From Ancylobacter sp. TS-1 (lineage in GTDB: Bacteria > Pseudomonadota > Alphaproteobacteria > Rhizobiales > Xanthobacteraceae): DNA of 64,000 bases. Below, piece by piece: positions 8,717-18,562 of this stretch (position 1 is its first letter; every line of letters begins with the position of its first letter). Both the position numbers and the translations under genes were made by a program. The notes below the pieces were generated by a model. It worked only from the letters and a program-made list of their open reading frames with translations. It ran no database searches and had not been told where the DNA came from. Location: NCBI RefSeq assembly GCF_009223885.1, contig NZ_CP045144.1, positions 1,860,001-1,924,000 of the forward strand, written 5' to 3'.

Positions 8717-9394
8717 ATGGTTCAGTATTTTTCGGTTGTGTCGCTGGGACGCAGCGGTTCGACCTTTCTTGAGCGGCTTCTCGATTCTCATCAACAGGTG
8801 AGGTGCTTCGGCGAGGTTTTCAGGTCGGGCGAACTCTATTCTTCCAGCGATAAAACATTGAGACGATTTGTAGAGGAGGATCTTCACGATCCGTCCAGCA
8901 GATCCATTGGCTTTAAAATGCCATGGGACAACATAATCGATTATCCTGAAATTTTCGCACTGTTTCTTGATTTGAATTTCAAGATAATCTTTCTTACAAG
9001 ACATAATAAATTCGACCAGTATCTCTCCATGAAAATGGCTCAGATTACAGGAAAATGGAAATCAATTGAAAGATATGACCACGATCCGATACACATAGAT
9101 CCGGATGAAGCGATTAATTATATTAGATACTTTATATTCTCTGATGAATCATTGAATCTTTTATGTAGAAAGTTTACACGACTGGATATCAGCTATGAAG
9201 AAATCAGCGCAGGCCACCGTTATGAGGACCTGCAGACCTTTCTCGGCGTGGACCAGACCGGGCTGAAGCCGCAGACGATAAGAGCCCGCTCCGTGCCGCG
9301 CTCCGTCGCCATATCGAACTACGATCAAGTAGAAGAAGCCCTGCAAGCCGCCGGAATGGTGCACTATCTCGACGAGCCCGAAGTTCTTTCATGA
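8717..9394 (+). CDS. Sulfotransferase-fold protein, probably horizontally acquired
   Basis: 225 residues beginning FSVVSLGRSGSTFLERLLDSH, the 5'-phosphosulfate-binding loop of PAPS sulfotransferases; a second signature, IFLTRHNKFDQYLSMKMA (Arg95, Ser104), fits the 3'-phosphate-binding segment. The acceptor cannot be predicted. The middle of the gene is very AT-rich: counting 9061-9180 gives 37 G or C in 120 bases (31%), whereas neighbouring genes are plainly GC-rich, and AAT/ATA/TTA codons common here are rare elsewhere. The last 200 bases return to high GC. A GGGAGA site precedes the ATG and TATATT at 8686-8691 may be a -10 box. It is a lone gene divergent from serC. Confidence 0.7.
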   Translation: MVQYFSVVSLGRSGSTFLERLLDSHQQVRCFGEVFRSGELYSSSDKTLRRFVEEDLHDPSSRSIGFKMPWDNIIDYPEIFALFLDLNFKIIFLTRHNKFDQYLSMKMAQITGKWKSIERYDHDPIHIDPDEAINYIRYFIFSDESLNLLCRKFTRLDISYEEISAGHRYEDLQTFLGVDQTGLKPQTIRARSVPRSVAISNYDQVEEALQAAGMVHYLDEPEVLS

Positions 9395-9577
9395 AAAAGA
9401 GCGCCGCGCGCTACAGCAAGACTGACCGCCCGCGATGCAGGACTGATCGCCCGCGATGCCGGAACCGAATGCCGCAATGAAGGGCACCTTCGGTCCGCCG
9501 GCCACGTGCCTGCGCCGCCGCGCGAAGGACGCGATCACTCCGGAGGAAAAGGTCGACCGTGCCGCCCCAGCCCGGCG

Positions 9578-10285
9578 TCAGTCGAACAGGTAGCGCACGC
9601 CGAGGCGCGCCTCGTGCGCGCTCTGCTCGAAATCGACATGGTTGGCGCCGGGGTCGGACAGATGCAGGTAGCGGTAGCCGACATCGATCTGCCAGTTGGC
9701 GCTCACCGCCACCGCGACGCCGGCCATCAGCGCCCAGGCGACGCCCCAGCCGTCGGAGCGGCCGATGTCGTTGCCGAGGAAATCGATGTCCGTCACCGAG
9801 ACATAGCTCGTGCCGGCGCCAGCGCCGACATAGGGCGTGATGCCGTGCCAGATGCCGAGATCGACATAGACGTTGGCGAGCAGCGTCGTCGCGTTGAAGT
9901 CGGCGGAGAGGCCGGAGGCGGTGTAGTCCGCCTTGCTGCGGTAGTCCGCCGTCAGGTCGACGCGCAGCATGTCGTTCAGCCTGAGGCCGATGCCCGCGCC
10001 GACCAGCCAGGCATCGTCCAGCGAACCGCCCACGGGCGCCGGCATGAAGTCGAGCTGCGAGATGTCGGGCGTCTCGTTGAAGACGTAGCCGACGTCGCCG
10101 CGCAGATACCAGCCGCTGGGGTCCTCGATCTTCGGCGCCTTGGCCAGAAGATCGGCTGCGTCCGCGTCGCTGCCGGGATCGGCCGCCCATGCCGGCCCGG
10201 CGAGGAGGCCGGCGCCCAGCAGCGCAGCGGCCAGCAGCCGCCGGGTGTGGCGTGTTTCGCGACCATGGAACGCAACGCGGCGCAT
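9578..10285 (-). CDS. Outer-membrane beta-barrel protein (Omp25/Omp31-like)
   Basis: 235 residues. A signal peptide (positively charged start, hydrophobic core, cleavage after A-W-A-A) is followed by a short linker with D-L-L-x-K-A-P, and then eight or so amphipathic strands with alternating aromatic residues: G-W-Y-L-R-G-D-V-G-Y at the start and V-G-Y-R-Y-L-H-L and L-G-V-R-Y-L-F-D at the end. This is the porin-family small barrel common in Rhizobiales outer membranes. The ATG at 10285 has CGGGA upstream; an upstream ATG at 10312 lacks a ribosome site. Specific role unknown. Confidence 0.8.
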   Translation of the reverse strand: MRRVAFHGRETRHTRRLLAAALLGAGLLAGPAWAADPGSDADAADLLAKAPKIEDPSGWYLRGDVGYVFNETPDISQLDFMPAPVGGSLDDAWLVGAGIGLRLNDMLRVDLTADYRSKADYTASGLSADFNATTLLANVYVDLGIWHGITPYVGAGAGTSYVSVTDIDFLGNDIGRSDGWGVAWALMAGVAVAVSANWQIDVGYRYLHLSDPGANHVDFEQSAHEARLGVRYLFD

Positions 10286-10435
10286 GTGGCTATCCCGGAA
10301 TGGCCGGGACATGCCCGGCGTTCTTCGACAGCGCCACTGTGCCCGCGAGTGCTTAAAGCGAGCTTAACCTTAACGATTAACCAGTTTTCCGGCCGAGGGA
10401 CGGCGGGGCCGGGGTGAATCCGGCCCCCGCCGGAC

Positions 10436-11278
10436 TCAGGCCGCGCGGGCGGCGCGGGCCGCCGCCTGCAGGTGCGGCACCAGCTCGGGATCGAGCTTGA
10501 GCGCCGACGCGAGGCGGGCGAGGAAGGCGCGCTCGGCGTTGTTGTCCGCGTCGATGGCGAGCAGCGCGGTGATGTAGACCTCCGCCGCCTCCTCCGGGCG
10601 CGAAATGGCGGCGGCGAGGCTCTCGGGGCTGGCCGGACGGGCGAGTTCGGCGGTGAGGAACCGCTCGGCCTCGTCGAGCCGGGCGCCCTCCTCGCCGAGC
10701 TTGGCGGAGATGGCGGCGCGCTCCACATCGTCGATATGCCCGTCCGCCAGCGAGGCGGCGATCATGGTGCGCAGCAGCGTCACCTCGAAATGGGTGTGGT
10801 CGGCCTGGTCGGGATGGAAGGGCGAATGCGCCGGGGGAAGCTGCGCCGGCTCCGGCGGCGTCGCCGCCTGCTGCGGCTGCCCGCCCTGCTGGTAGTTCTG
10901 GTAGGCCTTGTAGGCGAGCGTGCCGACCAGCGCGAGGCCGCCGAGCGCCACCGCATTGCCGGCCATCTTGCGCCCGCCCTTGCTGCCGAGCACCAGCGAC
11001 ACCAGCGCGCCGGCCGCCGCGCCGGAGGCGAGCGAGCCGCCATTATTGGACAGATAGTCCTTGGCGCGGCCCACCATGTCGCCGCCGGCGGCAGGCGCGC
11101 CGCCCGCCGAACCGCCCGCCGAACCGCCACCCAGCGCCCCGGTCAGTCCGCCGAGCAGCCCGCCCAGCGGGTTCTGCTGTGCCGGCACATTGCCCCCGGC
11201 CTGGCCCTGCCCGCCGGCCTGCGGCGTCAGGAACTGGTCGAGAAGCCGCTTGGCGTCGAAATTACCGGTGTTGAACAT
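10436..11278 (-). CDS. DUF533 / TerB-like inner-membrane-associated protein
   Basis: 280 residues from the ATG at 11278 (MFNTGNFDAKRLLDQFL). A glycine/alanine/glutamine-rich segment (about 20-75) precedes one transmembrane helix (about 100-125) and a Gln/Pro-rich linker. A C-terminal alpha-helical TerB-like domain follows (about 150-278), with L-L-R-T-M-I-A-A-S-L-A-D-G-H-I-D-D-V-E-R and A-L-L-A-I-D-A-D. This matches the DUF533 (YebE) family. TerB relatives bind metal or act in tellurite and phage stress, but the function of DUF533 is unknown. It is divergent from soxB. Confidence 0.78.
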   Translation of the reverse strand: MFNTGNFDAKRLLDQFLTPQAGGQGQAGGNVPAQQNPLGGLLGGLTGALGGGSAGGSAGGAPAAGGDMVGRAKDYLSNNGGSLASGAAAGALVSLVLGSKGGRKMAGNAVALGGLALVGTLAYKAYQNYQQGGQPQQAATPPEPAQLPPAHSPFHPDQADHTHFEVTLLRTMIAASLADGHIDDVERAAISAKLGEEGARLDEAERFLTAELARPASPESLAAAISRPEEAAEVYITALLAIDADNNAERAFLARLASALKLDPELVPHLQAAARAARAA

Positions 11279-11457
11279 GGTGCGTCCCGCTGAAAAAGGT
11301 CTCCCGGACGTAGGCACCGATCATGGCTTCCGCAAGGAAAGGATGCCGCGCCCGGTCACCAGCACGTGAGATTAGCGCCGCCATGTGACAGCCGAGATGA
11401 CGGTCGGGCACCCGTCGGCGGGCCGCCGACGTCCCCACGCACGCGTTTCGTCTCCGG

Positions 11458-11480
11458 TGTCGCATCCGATGTCGCATCCG
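11458..11480 (+). promoter_or_regulatory. Tandem GTCGCA repeat upstream of soxB (candidate activator site)
   Basis: The 11-base word TGTCGCATCCG occurs twice in direct orientation, at 11458-11468 and 11470-11480, with a 12-bp period, 94 bp before the soxB start. The core pattern GTCGCA-N6-GTCGCA recurs (inverted) before dgcA. Direct repeats are typical of AraC-family sites, and two GlxA/GbdR-type regulators are encoded in this island; the link is an inference. Confidence 0.45.
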
Positions 11481-11573
11481 TTCAACGCCAGCGCCGAAAC
11501 AATGCTCGCGTGTGACGCGTCGCCGCGCAAGCATGTTGCCAACGATCGAACGACGTGAGCGTCGGAGGCGAAT

Positions 11574-12824
11574 GTGCAGAAATTCTCCGGCTTCGAGCTG
11601 TTCCGCCGCGCGCTGGGCGGCCACAAGGGCTGGCAGCCGCAATGGCGCAACCCCGAGCCCAAGCCCGAATACGATGTCGTCATCGTCGGTGCCGGCGGTC
11701 ATGGGCTGGCGGCGGCCTATTATCTCGCCAAGGAACACGGCATCGCCAATGTCGCGGTGATCGAGCGCGGCTGGCTCGGCGGCGGCAATACCGGCCGCAA
11801 CACCACCATCGTGCGCTCGAACTACCTGTTCGACGAGAGCGCCGCGCTCTACGAGCACGCAGTGAAGCTGTGGGAAGGCCTGTCGGCCGACCTGAATTAC
11901 AATGTGATGTATTCGGCGCGCGGCGTGCTGATGCTGGCGCACAATCATCACGACGAGATCAGCTTCAAGCGCCACGTCCACTCGAACCGCCTCAACGGCG
12001 TCGACAATGAGTGGCTGAACGCCGAGCAGGTGAAGGAATTCTGCCCGCCGCTCAACATCAAGAGCATGCGCTACCCGATCATCGGCGGCGCGCTTCAGCG
12101 GCGCGGCGGCACCGCCCGCCACGACGCCGTGGCCTGGGGCTTCGCCCGCGCGGCGGATTCGCGCGGCGTCGACATCATCCAGAACTGCGAGGTCACCGGC
12201 ATAAGGCGCGGCCCCTCCGGCGCGGTCGAGGGCGTCGAGACCTCGCGCGGCTTCATCCGGGCGAAGAAGGTTGGCGTCTCCGCCGCCGGCCACACCAGCG
12301 TCGTCATGGCGATGGCCGGGCTGCGCATGCCGCTGGAGAGCTTCCCGCTGCAGGCGCTGGTGTCGGAACCGGTCAAGCCCGCCTTCCCCACCGTGGTCAT
12401 GTCCAACACCATCCACGCCTACATCTCGCAGTCCGACAAGGGCGAGATGGTGATCGGCGCCGGCACCGACGCCTACACCTCCTATTCCCAGCGCGGCGCG
12501 CTGCACATCACCACCCACACGCTGGACGCCATCTGCGAACTGGTCCCGCAGTTCCGCCGCCTGCGCATGCTGCGCAACTGGGGCGGCATCGTCGACGTGA
12601 CGCCCGACCGCTCGCCGATCATCGCCAAGACCCCGGTTCCCGGCCTCTATGTGAATTGCGGCTGGGGCACCGGCGGCTTCAAGGCGACGCCGGGCTCGGG
12701 CCACGTCTTCGCGCACACCATCGCGAAGGACGCCCCGCACGCGATCAACGCGCCGTTCACGCTGGAGCGCTTCCGCGACGGCTTCCTGATCGACGAAGCG
12801 GCCGCCGCCGCCGTCGCGCACTGA
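11574..12824 (+). CDS. soxB: Sarcosine oxidase subunit beta
   Basis: 416 residues, the usual length of the beta subunit of heterotetrameric sarcosine oxidase. The FAD-binding Rossmann motif [10 protein letters not shown] lies near residue 35. His183 in G-G-T-A-R-H-D corresponds to the histidine that covalently binds FMN in characterised enzymes. The C-terminus has the [10 protein letters not shown] and G-W-G-T-G-G-F-K motifs. The subunit oxidatively demethylates sarcosine to glycine. The start is GTG with a GGAGG site. It is first in soxB-soxD-soxA-soxG. Confidence 0.94.
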   Translation: MQKFSGFELFRRALGGHKGWQPQWRNPEPKPEYDVVIVGAGGHGLAAAYYLAKEHGIANVAVIERGWLGGGNTGRNTTIVRSNYLFDESAALYEHAVKLWEGLSADLNYNVMYSARGVLMLAHNHHDEISFKRHVHSNRLNGVDNEWLNAEQVKEFCPPLNIKSMRYPIIGGALQRRGGTARHDAVAWGFARAADSRGVDIIQNCEVTGIRRGPSGAVEGVETSRGFIRAKKVGVSAAGHTSVVMAMAGLRMPLESFPLQALVSEPVKPAFPTVVMSNTIHAYISQSDKGEMVIGAGTDAYTSYSQRGALHITTHTLDAICELVPQFRRLRMLRNWGGIVDVTPDRSPIIAKTPVPGLYVNCGWGTGGFKATPGSGHVFAHTIAKDAPHAINAPFTLERFRDGFLIDEAAAAAVAH

Positions 12825-12836
12825 GGAGGGCGAGAC

Positions 12837-13127
12837 ATGCTCATCATCGACTGCCCCTGGTGCGGCAAGCGGCCTGAGATCGAATTCCGCTACGGCGGCG
12901 AGGCGCATATCGCCCGCCCGGCCGATCCTTCCGCCCTCTCCGACGAGGAATGGGCCGATTTCCTCTACAACCGCACCAACCCCAAGGGCCTGCACGCCGA
13001 GCGCTGGCGCCACATCCATGGCTGCGGGCGCTACTTCAACGCCCTGCGCGACACGGTGAGCGACTTCTTCGTCACCACCTACAAGGCCGGCGAGCCGCGC
13101 CCGGATATCGAGGGGAGCGGAAAATGA
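12837..13127 (+). CDS. soxD: Sarcosine oxidase subunit delta
   Basis: 96 residues. All four zinc ligands of the family are present at the known positions: Cys6 and Cys9 in C-P-W-C, His59, and Cys63 in H-G-C-G-R-Y-F. This small subunit stabilises the heterotetramer. It starts 12 bp after soxB with a GGAGGG ribosome site, and is separated from soxA by 151 bp filled with a palindromic repeat element. Confidence 0.93.
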   Translation: MLIIDCPWCGKRPEIEFRYGGEAHIARPADPSALSDEEWADFLYNRTNPKGLHAERWRHIHGCGRYFNALRDTVSDFFVTTYKAGEPRPDIEGSGK

Positions 13128-13144
13128 TCCTTCCGCGCCTTCTT

Positions 13145-13255
13145 CTCCCTCTCCCCGTCGGGGAGAGGGGCGGGGTGAGGGGCCTTCCCTTCGCTGCCAC
13201 CGCCTCCCCCCTCACCCGCCGCTGCGCGGCGACCTCTCCCCGGCGGGGAGAGGTG
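13145..13255. repeat. Type B palindromic repeat (CTCTCCCC...GGGGAGAG), copy 1
   Basis: Two GGGGAGAG hairpins (CTCTCCCCGTCGGGGAGAG and its CGGCGGG variant) flank CCTCACCC/GGGTGAGG arms, making a nested, largely self-complementary unit. It sits within the sox operon between soxD and soxA. The same words recur at 23009-23032 and 29404-29542. Confidence 0.85.
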
Positions 13256-13278
13256 GACACCGCCCGAGGGTCCGCGAC

Positions 13279-16200
13279 ATGACCAACCGCTTCCGCACCG
13301 CCTCGGGCGGGCGCATCGACCGCGCCGCCCCGGTCTCCTTCCGCTTCGACGGGCAGACCTTCAACGGCTATCGCGGCGATACCCTCGCCTCGGCGCTGAT
13401 CGCCAACGGCGTGCATCTCGTCGGGCGCTCCTTCAAATATCACCGCCCGCGCGGCTTCCTCTCGGCCGGCTCGGACGAGCCGAACGCGCTGGTCGATGTC
13501 GCCCGCGACGCCGCCCGCTCGGCGCCGAACCTGCGCGCCACGCAGGTCGAGATCTATGAAGGACTGAAGGCGTCCAGCCAGAACCGCTGGCCCTCGCTCT
13601 CCTTCGATGCCGGCGCGATCAACGACCTGTTCTCGCCCTTCCTGCCGTCCGGCTTCTACTACAAGACCTTCATGTGGCCGGCGGGCGCGTGGAAGCGGTT
13701 CTACGAGCCGAAGATCCGCGCCATGGCGGGCCTGGGCGTCGCCCCCACCCTGCCGGACCCGGACCGCTACACCCAGAACTACGCCTATTGCGACGTGCTC
13801 GTCGTCGGCGCCGGCCCGGCGGGCCTTGCCGCCGCGCTGGCGGCTTCCGAGAACGGCGCCAAAGTCTGGCTGGCCGACGAGCAGGCCGAGCTTGGCGGCT
13901 CGCTGCTGTCCGAGGCCTCCGCCGCCATCGAGGGCCGGCCGGCGGCCGAATGGCTCGCCGCCACGCTGGCGACGCTGGCGGCGCGGGACAATGTGACCCT
14001 GCTGCCGCGCACCACCGCCTTCGGCTATTTCCCGCACAATCTCATCGCGCTGGCCGAGCGCGTCACCGAGCACCTCGCCGCCCCCGGCACGGACCTGCCG
14101 CGCGAGCGGCTGTGGAAGCTGCGGGCGAAGGAAGTCGTGCTCGCCTCCGGCGCGCTGGAGCGCCCGCTGGTGTTCCCCGACAATGACCGTCCGGGCGTGC
14201 TGCTGGCCGATTCCGGCCGCACCTATCTCAACCGCTACGGGGCCAAGGTCGGCGAGCGCGCGGTGATCTTCACCGCCTGCGACGCCGGCTACCGCGCCGC
14301 GCTCGACCTAAAGGCCGGCGGCGTCACCATCGCCGCCATCGCCGATCTGCGCGCCGAAGTCACCGGCGAACTCCCGGCCCGCGCGCTCGCCGCCGGCATC
14401 GACGTGCGCCCCGCCACCGTCGTCACCGGCACCAAGGGCCGGCTGCGCGTGTCCTCCGCCCACCTCGCCAAGGTCAAGGGCGGTCAGGTCGGGCCGGCCG
14501 AGGCGGTTCCCTGCGACACCGTGCTGATGTCCGGCGGCTTCACGCCGAGCGTCCACCTGTTCTCGCAGTCGCGCGGCAAGCTCGCCTGGGACGCGGCGAG
14601 CGGCGCCTATCTGCCCGGCACCTCGGTGGAGCGCGAGCGCTCGGCCGGCGCGGCGCGCGGCATCTACGGTCTCCAGCGCGTGCTGGAGGACGGCTATGCG
14701 CAGGGCGAGGCGGCGGCCCTCGCCTCGCGCGACTTCGCCTCCCCGGCGCGCGGCGCCACGCCGGCCCCGGCGGCTTCCTCGCGCGCCTTCCCGGCAGTCG
14801 CCGAGAATCTCGGCGCCGACGGCTTCATCGGCGCCACCCCGCACGGGCGCAACCCGGCGCTCGCCAAGGCCTTCGTCGACTGGCAGAACGACGTCACCTC
14901 CAAGGACATCACGCTCGCCACCCGCGAGGGCATGCGCTCCATCGAGCATGTGAAGCGCTACACCACCACGGGCATGGCGACCGACCAGGGCAAGACCTCG
15001 AACATGAACGCGCTCGGCATCGTGTCCGAGGCGCTGGGCGAGAGCGTGCCGAAGATCGGGCTCACCACTTTCCGCCCGCCCTTCACCCCGACCACCTTCG
15101 GTATCTTCGCCGGCGAGGCGCGCGGCGACCTGTTCGATCCCGTGCGCAAGACGGCGATTCACGATTGGGCCGCCGCGCACGGCGCCGCCTTCGAGGACGT
15201 GTCGCTGTGGAAGCGCGCGCACTACTTCCCGCGCGGCGGCGAGGACATGCACGCGGCGGTCGCCCGCGAATGCAGGGCGGTGCGCGCCTCGGTCGGCCTC
15301 TTCGACGCCTCCACCCTCGGCAAGATCGAGGTGGTCGGCCCGGATGCCGCCGAGTTCATGAACCGCATCTACACCAACGCCTGGGCCAAGCTCGAGCCCG
15401 GCCGGCTGCGCTACGGCGTGATGCTGCGCGAGGACGGCTTCGTGATGGATGACGGCGTGGTCGGGCGGCTGTCGCAGGACCGCTTCCACGTCACCACCAC
15501 CACCGGCGGCGCCCCGCGCGTGCTGGCGCACATGGAGGACTACCTCCAGACCGAATGGCCGGACCTCGACGTGTGGCTGACCTCGACCACCGAGCAATGG
15601 GCGGTGATCGCCGTGCAGGGGCCGAAGGCGCGTGAGGTTCTCGAACCGCTGATCGAGGGCATCGACCTCTCCAAGGAAGCCTTCCCGCATATGAGCGTGC
15701 GCGAGGGCACCATACTCGGCGTGCCGACCCGCCTGTTCAGCGTCTCCTTCACCGGCGAACTCGGCTTCGAGGTCAACGTGCCGGCCGGCTATGGCCGCGC
15801 GGTGTGGGAAGCCATCTACGCCTCCGGCGAGCGTTTCGGCATCACGCCCTACGGCACCGAGACCATGCACGTGCTGCGCGCCGAGAAGGGCTACATCATC
15901 GTCGGCCAGGAGACGGACGGCACCGCGACGCCGGACGACGCCAATCTCGGCTGGGCGGTCGGCAAGGCCAAGAAGGACTTCGTCGGCAAGCGCTCGCTGG
16001 CGCGCGCCGCCATGTCGGCCCCCGACCGCAAGCAGCTCGTCGGTCTGCGGACCACCGACCCGAAGGTGGTGCTGGAGGAAGGCGCGCAGATCGTCGCCGA
16101 TCCCAAGGCCCCGGTCCCGGTGCCGATGCTCGGCTTCGTCACCTCCTCCTATCATTCCGCCGTGCTCGGCCATTCCATCGCGCTCGCCATGGTCAAGGGT

Positions 16201-16314
16201 GGCCGCGCCCGCATCGGCGACAGGCTCTCGGTGCCGATGGCGGACCACGTCATCGAGGTCGAAGTGGTCGAGCCCGTCTTCTACGATCCCAAGGGAGAGC
16301 GCCTGAATGCCTGA
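13279..16314 (+). CDS. soxA: Sarcosine oxidase subunit alpha
   Basis: 1011 residues, as expected. An N-terminal 2Fe-2S-like fold (about 15-100, with F-N-G-Y-R-G-D-T-L-A-S-A-L and S-F-K-Y-H-R-P-R-G) lacks an obvious cysteine cluster. It is followed by a pyridine-nucleotide/FAD oxidoreductase region (VVGAGPAGLAAALAASENG near residue 175) and a C-terminal half homologous to glycine-cleavage T protein (about 600-1005), which transfers the one-carbon unit to tetrahydrofolate. The T-protein segment contains F-T-G-E-L-G-F-E-V-N-V. A GAGGG site precedes the ATG. The gene overlaps soxG by eight bases. Confidence 0.95.
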   Translation: MTNRFRTASGGRIDRAAPVSFRFDGQTFNGYRGDTLASALIANGVHLVGRSFKYHRPRGFLSAGSDEPNALVDVARDAARSAPNLRATQVEIYEGLKASSQNRWPSLSFDAGAINDLFSPFLPSGFYYKTFMWPAGAWKRFYEPKIRAMAGLGVAPTLPDPDRYTQNYAYCDVLVVGAGPAGLAAALAASENGAKVWLADEQAELGGSLLSEASAAIEGRPAAEWLAATLATLAARDNVTLLPRTTAFGYFPHNLIALAERVTEHLAAPGTDLPRERLWKLRAKEVVLASGALERPLVFPDNDRPGVLLADSGRTYLNRYGAKVGERAVIFTACDAGYRAALDLKAGGVTIAAIADLRAEVTGELPARALAAGIDVRPATVVTGTKGRLRVSSAHLAKVKGGQVGPAEAVPCDTVLMSGGFTPSVHLFSQSRGKLAWDAASGAYLPGTSVERERSAGAARGIYGLQRVLEDGYAQGEAAALASRDFASPARGATPAPAASSRAFPAVAENLGADGFIGATPHGRNPALAKAFVDWQNDVTSKDITLATREGMRSIEHVKRYTTTGMATDQGKTSNMNALGIVSEALGESVPKIGLTTFRPPFTPTTFGIFAGEARGDLFDPVRKTAIHDWAAAHGAAFEDVSLWKRAHYFPRGGEDMHAAVARECRAVRASVGLFDASTLGKIEVVGPDAAEFMNRIYTNAWAKLEPGRLRYGVMLREDGFVMDDGVVGRLSQDRFHVTTTTGGAPRVLAHMEDYLQTEWPDLDVWLTSTTEQWAVIAVQGPKAREVLEPLIEGIDLSKEAFPHMSVREGTILGVPTRLFSVSFTGELGFEVNVPAGYGRAVWEAIYASGERFGITPYGTETMHVLRAEKGYIIVGQETDGTATPDDANLGWAVGKAKKDFVGKRSLARAAMSAPDRKQLVGLRTTDPKVVLEEGAQIVADPKAPVPVPMLGFVTSSYHSAVLGHSIALAMVKGGRARIGDRLSVPMADHVIEVEVVEPVFYDPKGERLNA

Positions 16315-16870
16315 GCTCGCCTCCGCCAGCCCCCTGCACGCCCTCGCGGCGACGCCGCGCGATGTCGCAGCCGCGCGACTTGTCGCGCTCGGCCCGGCCG
16401 CCCGCCTCGCCTTTCGCGGCCGTGAGACCGCCATCGCGGCCGCCGGCACGGCCTTCGGCGTGCCCCTGCCGCGCGAGGCCTGCCGGCGCAACGACGCCGA
16501 CGGGCGCTTCGCCCTCTGGCTCGGCCCGGACGAATGGCTGCTCATCGTCCCCGGCGCCGAACCGGCCCCGATCTTCGACGCCATCGAGGCGGCCACCGCC
16601 GGCCTGCCGCATGCGCTCGTCGACGTCTCCGCCCGCAGCGTCGGCATCGAGATCGCCGGCGAGAAGGCGGCCTTCGTGCTGAACCAGGGCAACGCGCTGG
16701 ACCTGTCGCTCGACGCCTTCCCGGTCGGAGCGTGCACCCGCACCCTGTTCCACAAGGCCGAGATCGTGCTGGTGCGCCACGCGCCCGACGTGTTCCACAT
16801 CGACGTCTGGCGCTCCTTCGCGCCCTATGTCTGGGAACTGCTGGAAGAGGGCCGGCGCGAGCTGGCCTGA
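16307..16870 (+). CDS. soxG: Sarcosine oxidase subunit gamma
   Basis: 187 residues, the small GcvT-related subunit of heterotetrameric sarcosine oxidase. Conserved W-L-G-P-D-E-W-L-L-I and V-D-V-S-A-R-S-V-G-I-E-I stretches and a terminal V-W-R-S-F-A-P-Y-V-W-E-L-L are visible. Translation starts inside the end of soxA (eight-base overlap) with GGGAG upstream. It closes the sox operon; a type A repeat follows. Confidence 0.9.
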   Translation: MPELASASPLHALAATPRDVAAARLVALGPAARLAFRGRETAIAAAGTAFGVPLPREACRRNDADGRFALWLGPDEWLLIVPGAEPAPIFDAIEAATAGLPHALVDVSARSVGIEIAGEKAAFVLNQGNALDLSLDAFPVGACTRTLFHKAEIVLVRHAPDVFHIDVWRSFAPYVWELLEEGRRELA

Positions 16871-16913
16871 CATTTGCCGAGCAAAACCTAAGTTCGACAC
16901 AACAAATGCTCAA

Positions 16914-17002
16914 CGTCATCCCGGACGGCCGCAGGCCGATCCGGGATCGTTGCCAGACGGAGGGCGATCCCGGCTCTCCGCTCCGCTCCGGCCGGGATGA
17001 CG
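16914..17002. repeat. Type A repeat (CGTCATCCCGG...CCGGGATGACG), copy 1
   Basis: A unit bounded by CGTCATCCCGG and its inverted complement, with internal GATCCGGGATCG and GCGATCCCGG. It fills the soxG-sdaA gap. The same unit occurs seven more times in this window, always between genes. Confidence 0.88.
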
Positions 17003-17019
17003 AAGCGGGTTAAGCGTCC

Positions 17020-18384
<1,365 letters not shown>

Positions 18385-18562
18385 AGCGTCCGTATCCCGG
18401 ACCAGCGGAGGCGCAGCGGGAGCGCCGATCCGGGCGTCCGGCTCTGCGCTCCGCCTGCGGCGTCGCGTGTCCGGGGAACGACAGGCGGCCCCACCGCACG
18501 CTGCGGCATCTTCCTTGCTATCGAGGGCAGCAAGTTTGCTATGCTGTCCGCCGGAGCCGTTC

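Noticed and set aside
8640..9577. The AT-rich sulfotransferase region as a prophage or insertion sequence
   Set aside because: No integrase, transposase, inverted repeats or target duplications are visible; only composition suggests transfer.
11279..11573. A glycine riboswitch before the sox operon
   Set aside because: No paired glycine-aptamer cores were seen; the only clear signal is the tandem GTCGCA repeat.
13145..13255. Type B repeat as a soxD terminator
   Set aside because: It has hairpins but no T run, and the same unit occurs elsewhere as a dispersed element, so it is called a repeat.
14308..16800. An 830-codon open frame antisense to soxA
   Set aside because: It has no domain, is Ala/Arg/Gly/His-rich, and lies wholly opposite soxA, whose protein is unmistakable. 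High GC produces such long shadow frames throughout the window.
18385..18562. A ninth type A repeat after sdaA
   Set aside because: It has CCGGACC and GATCCGGGCGTCCGG words, but lacks the CGTCATCCCGG ends, so it was not counted.
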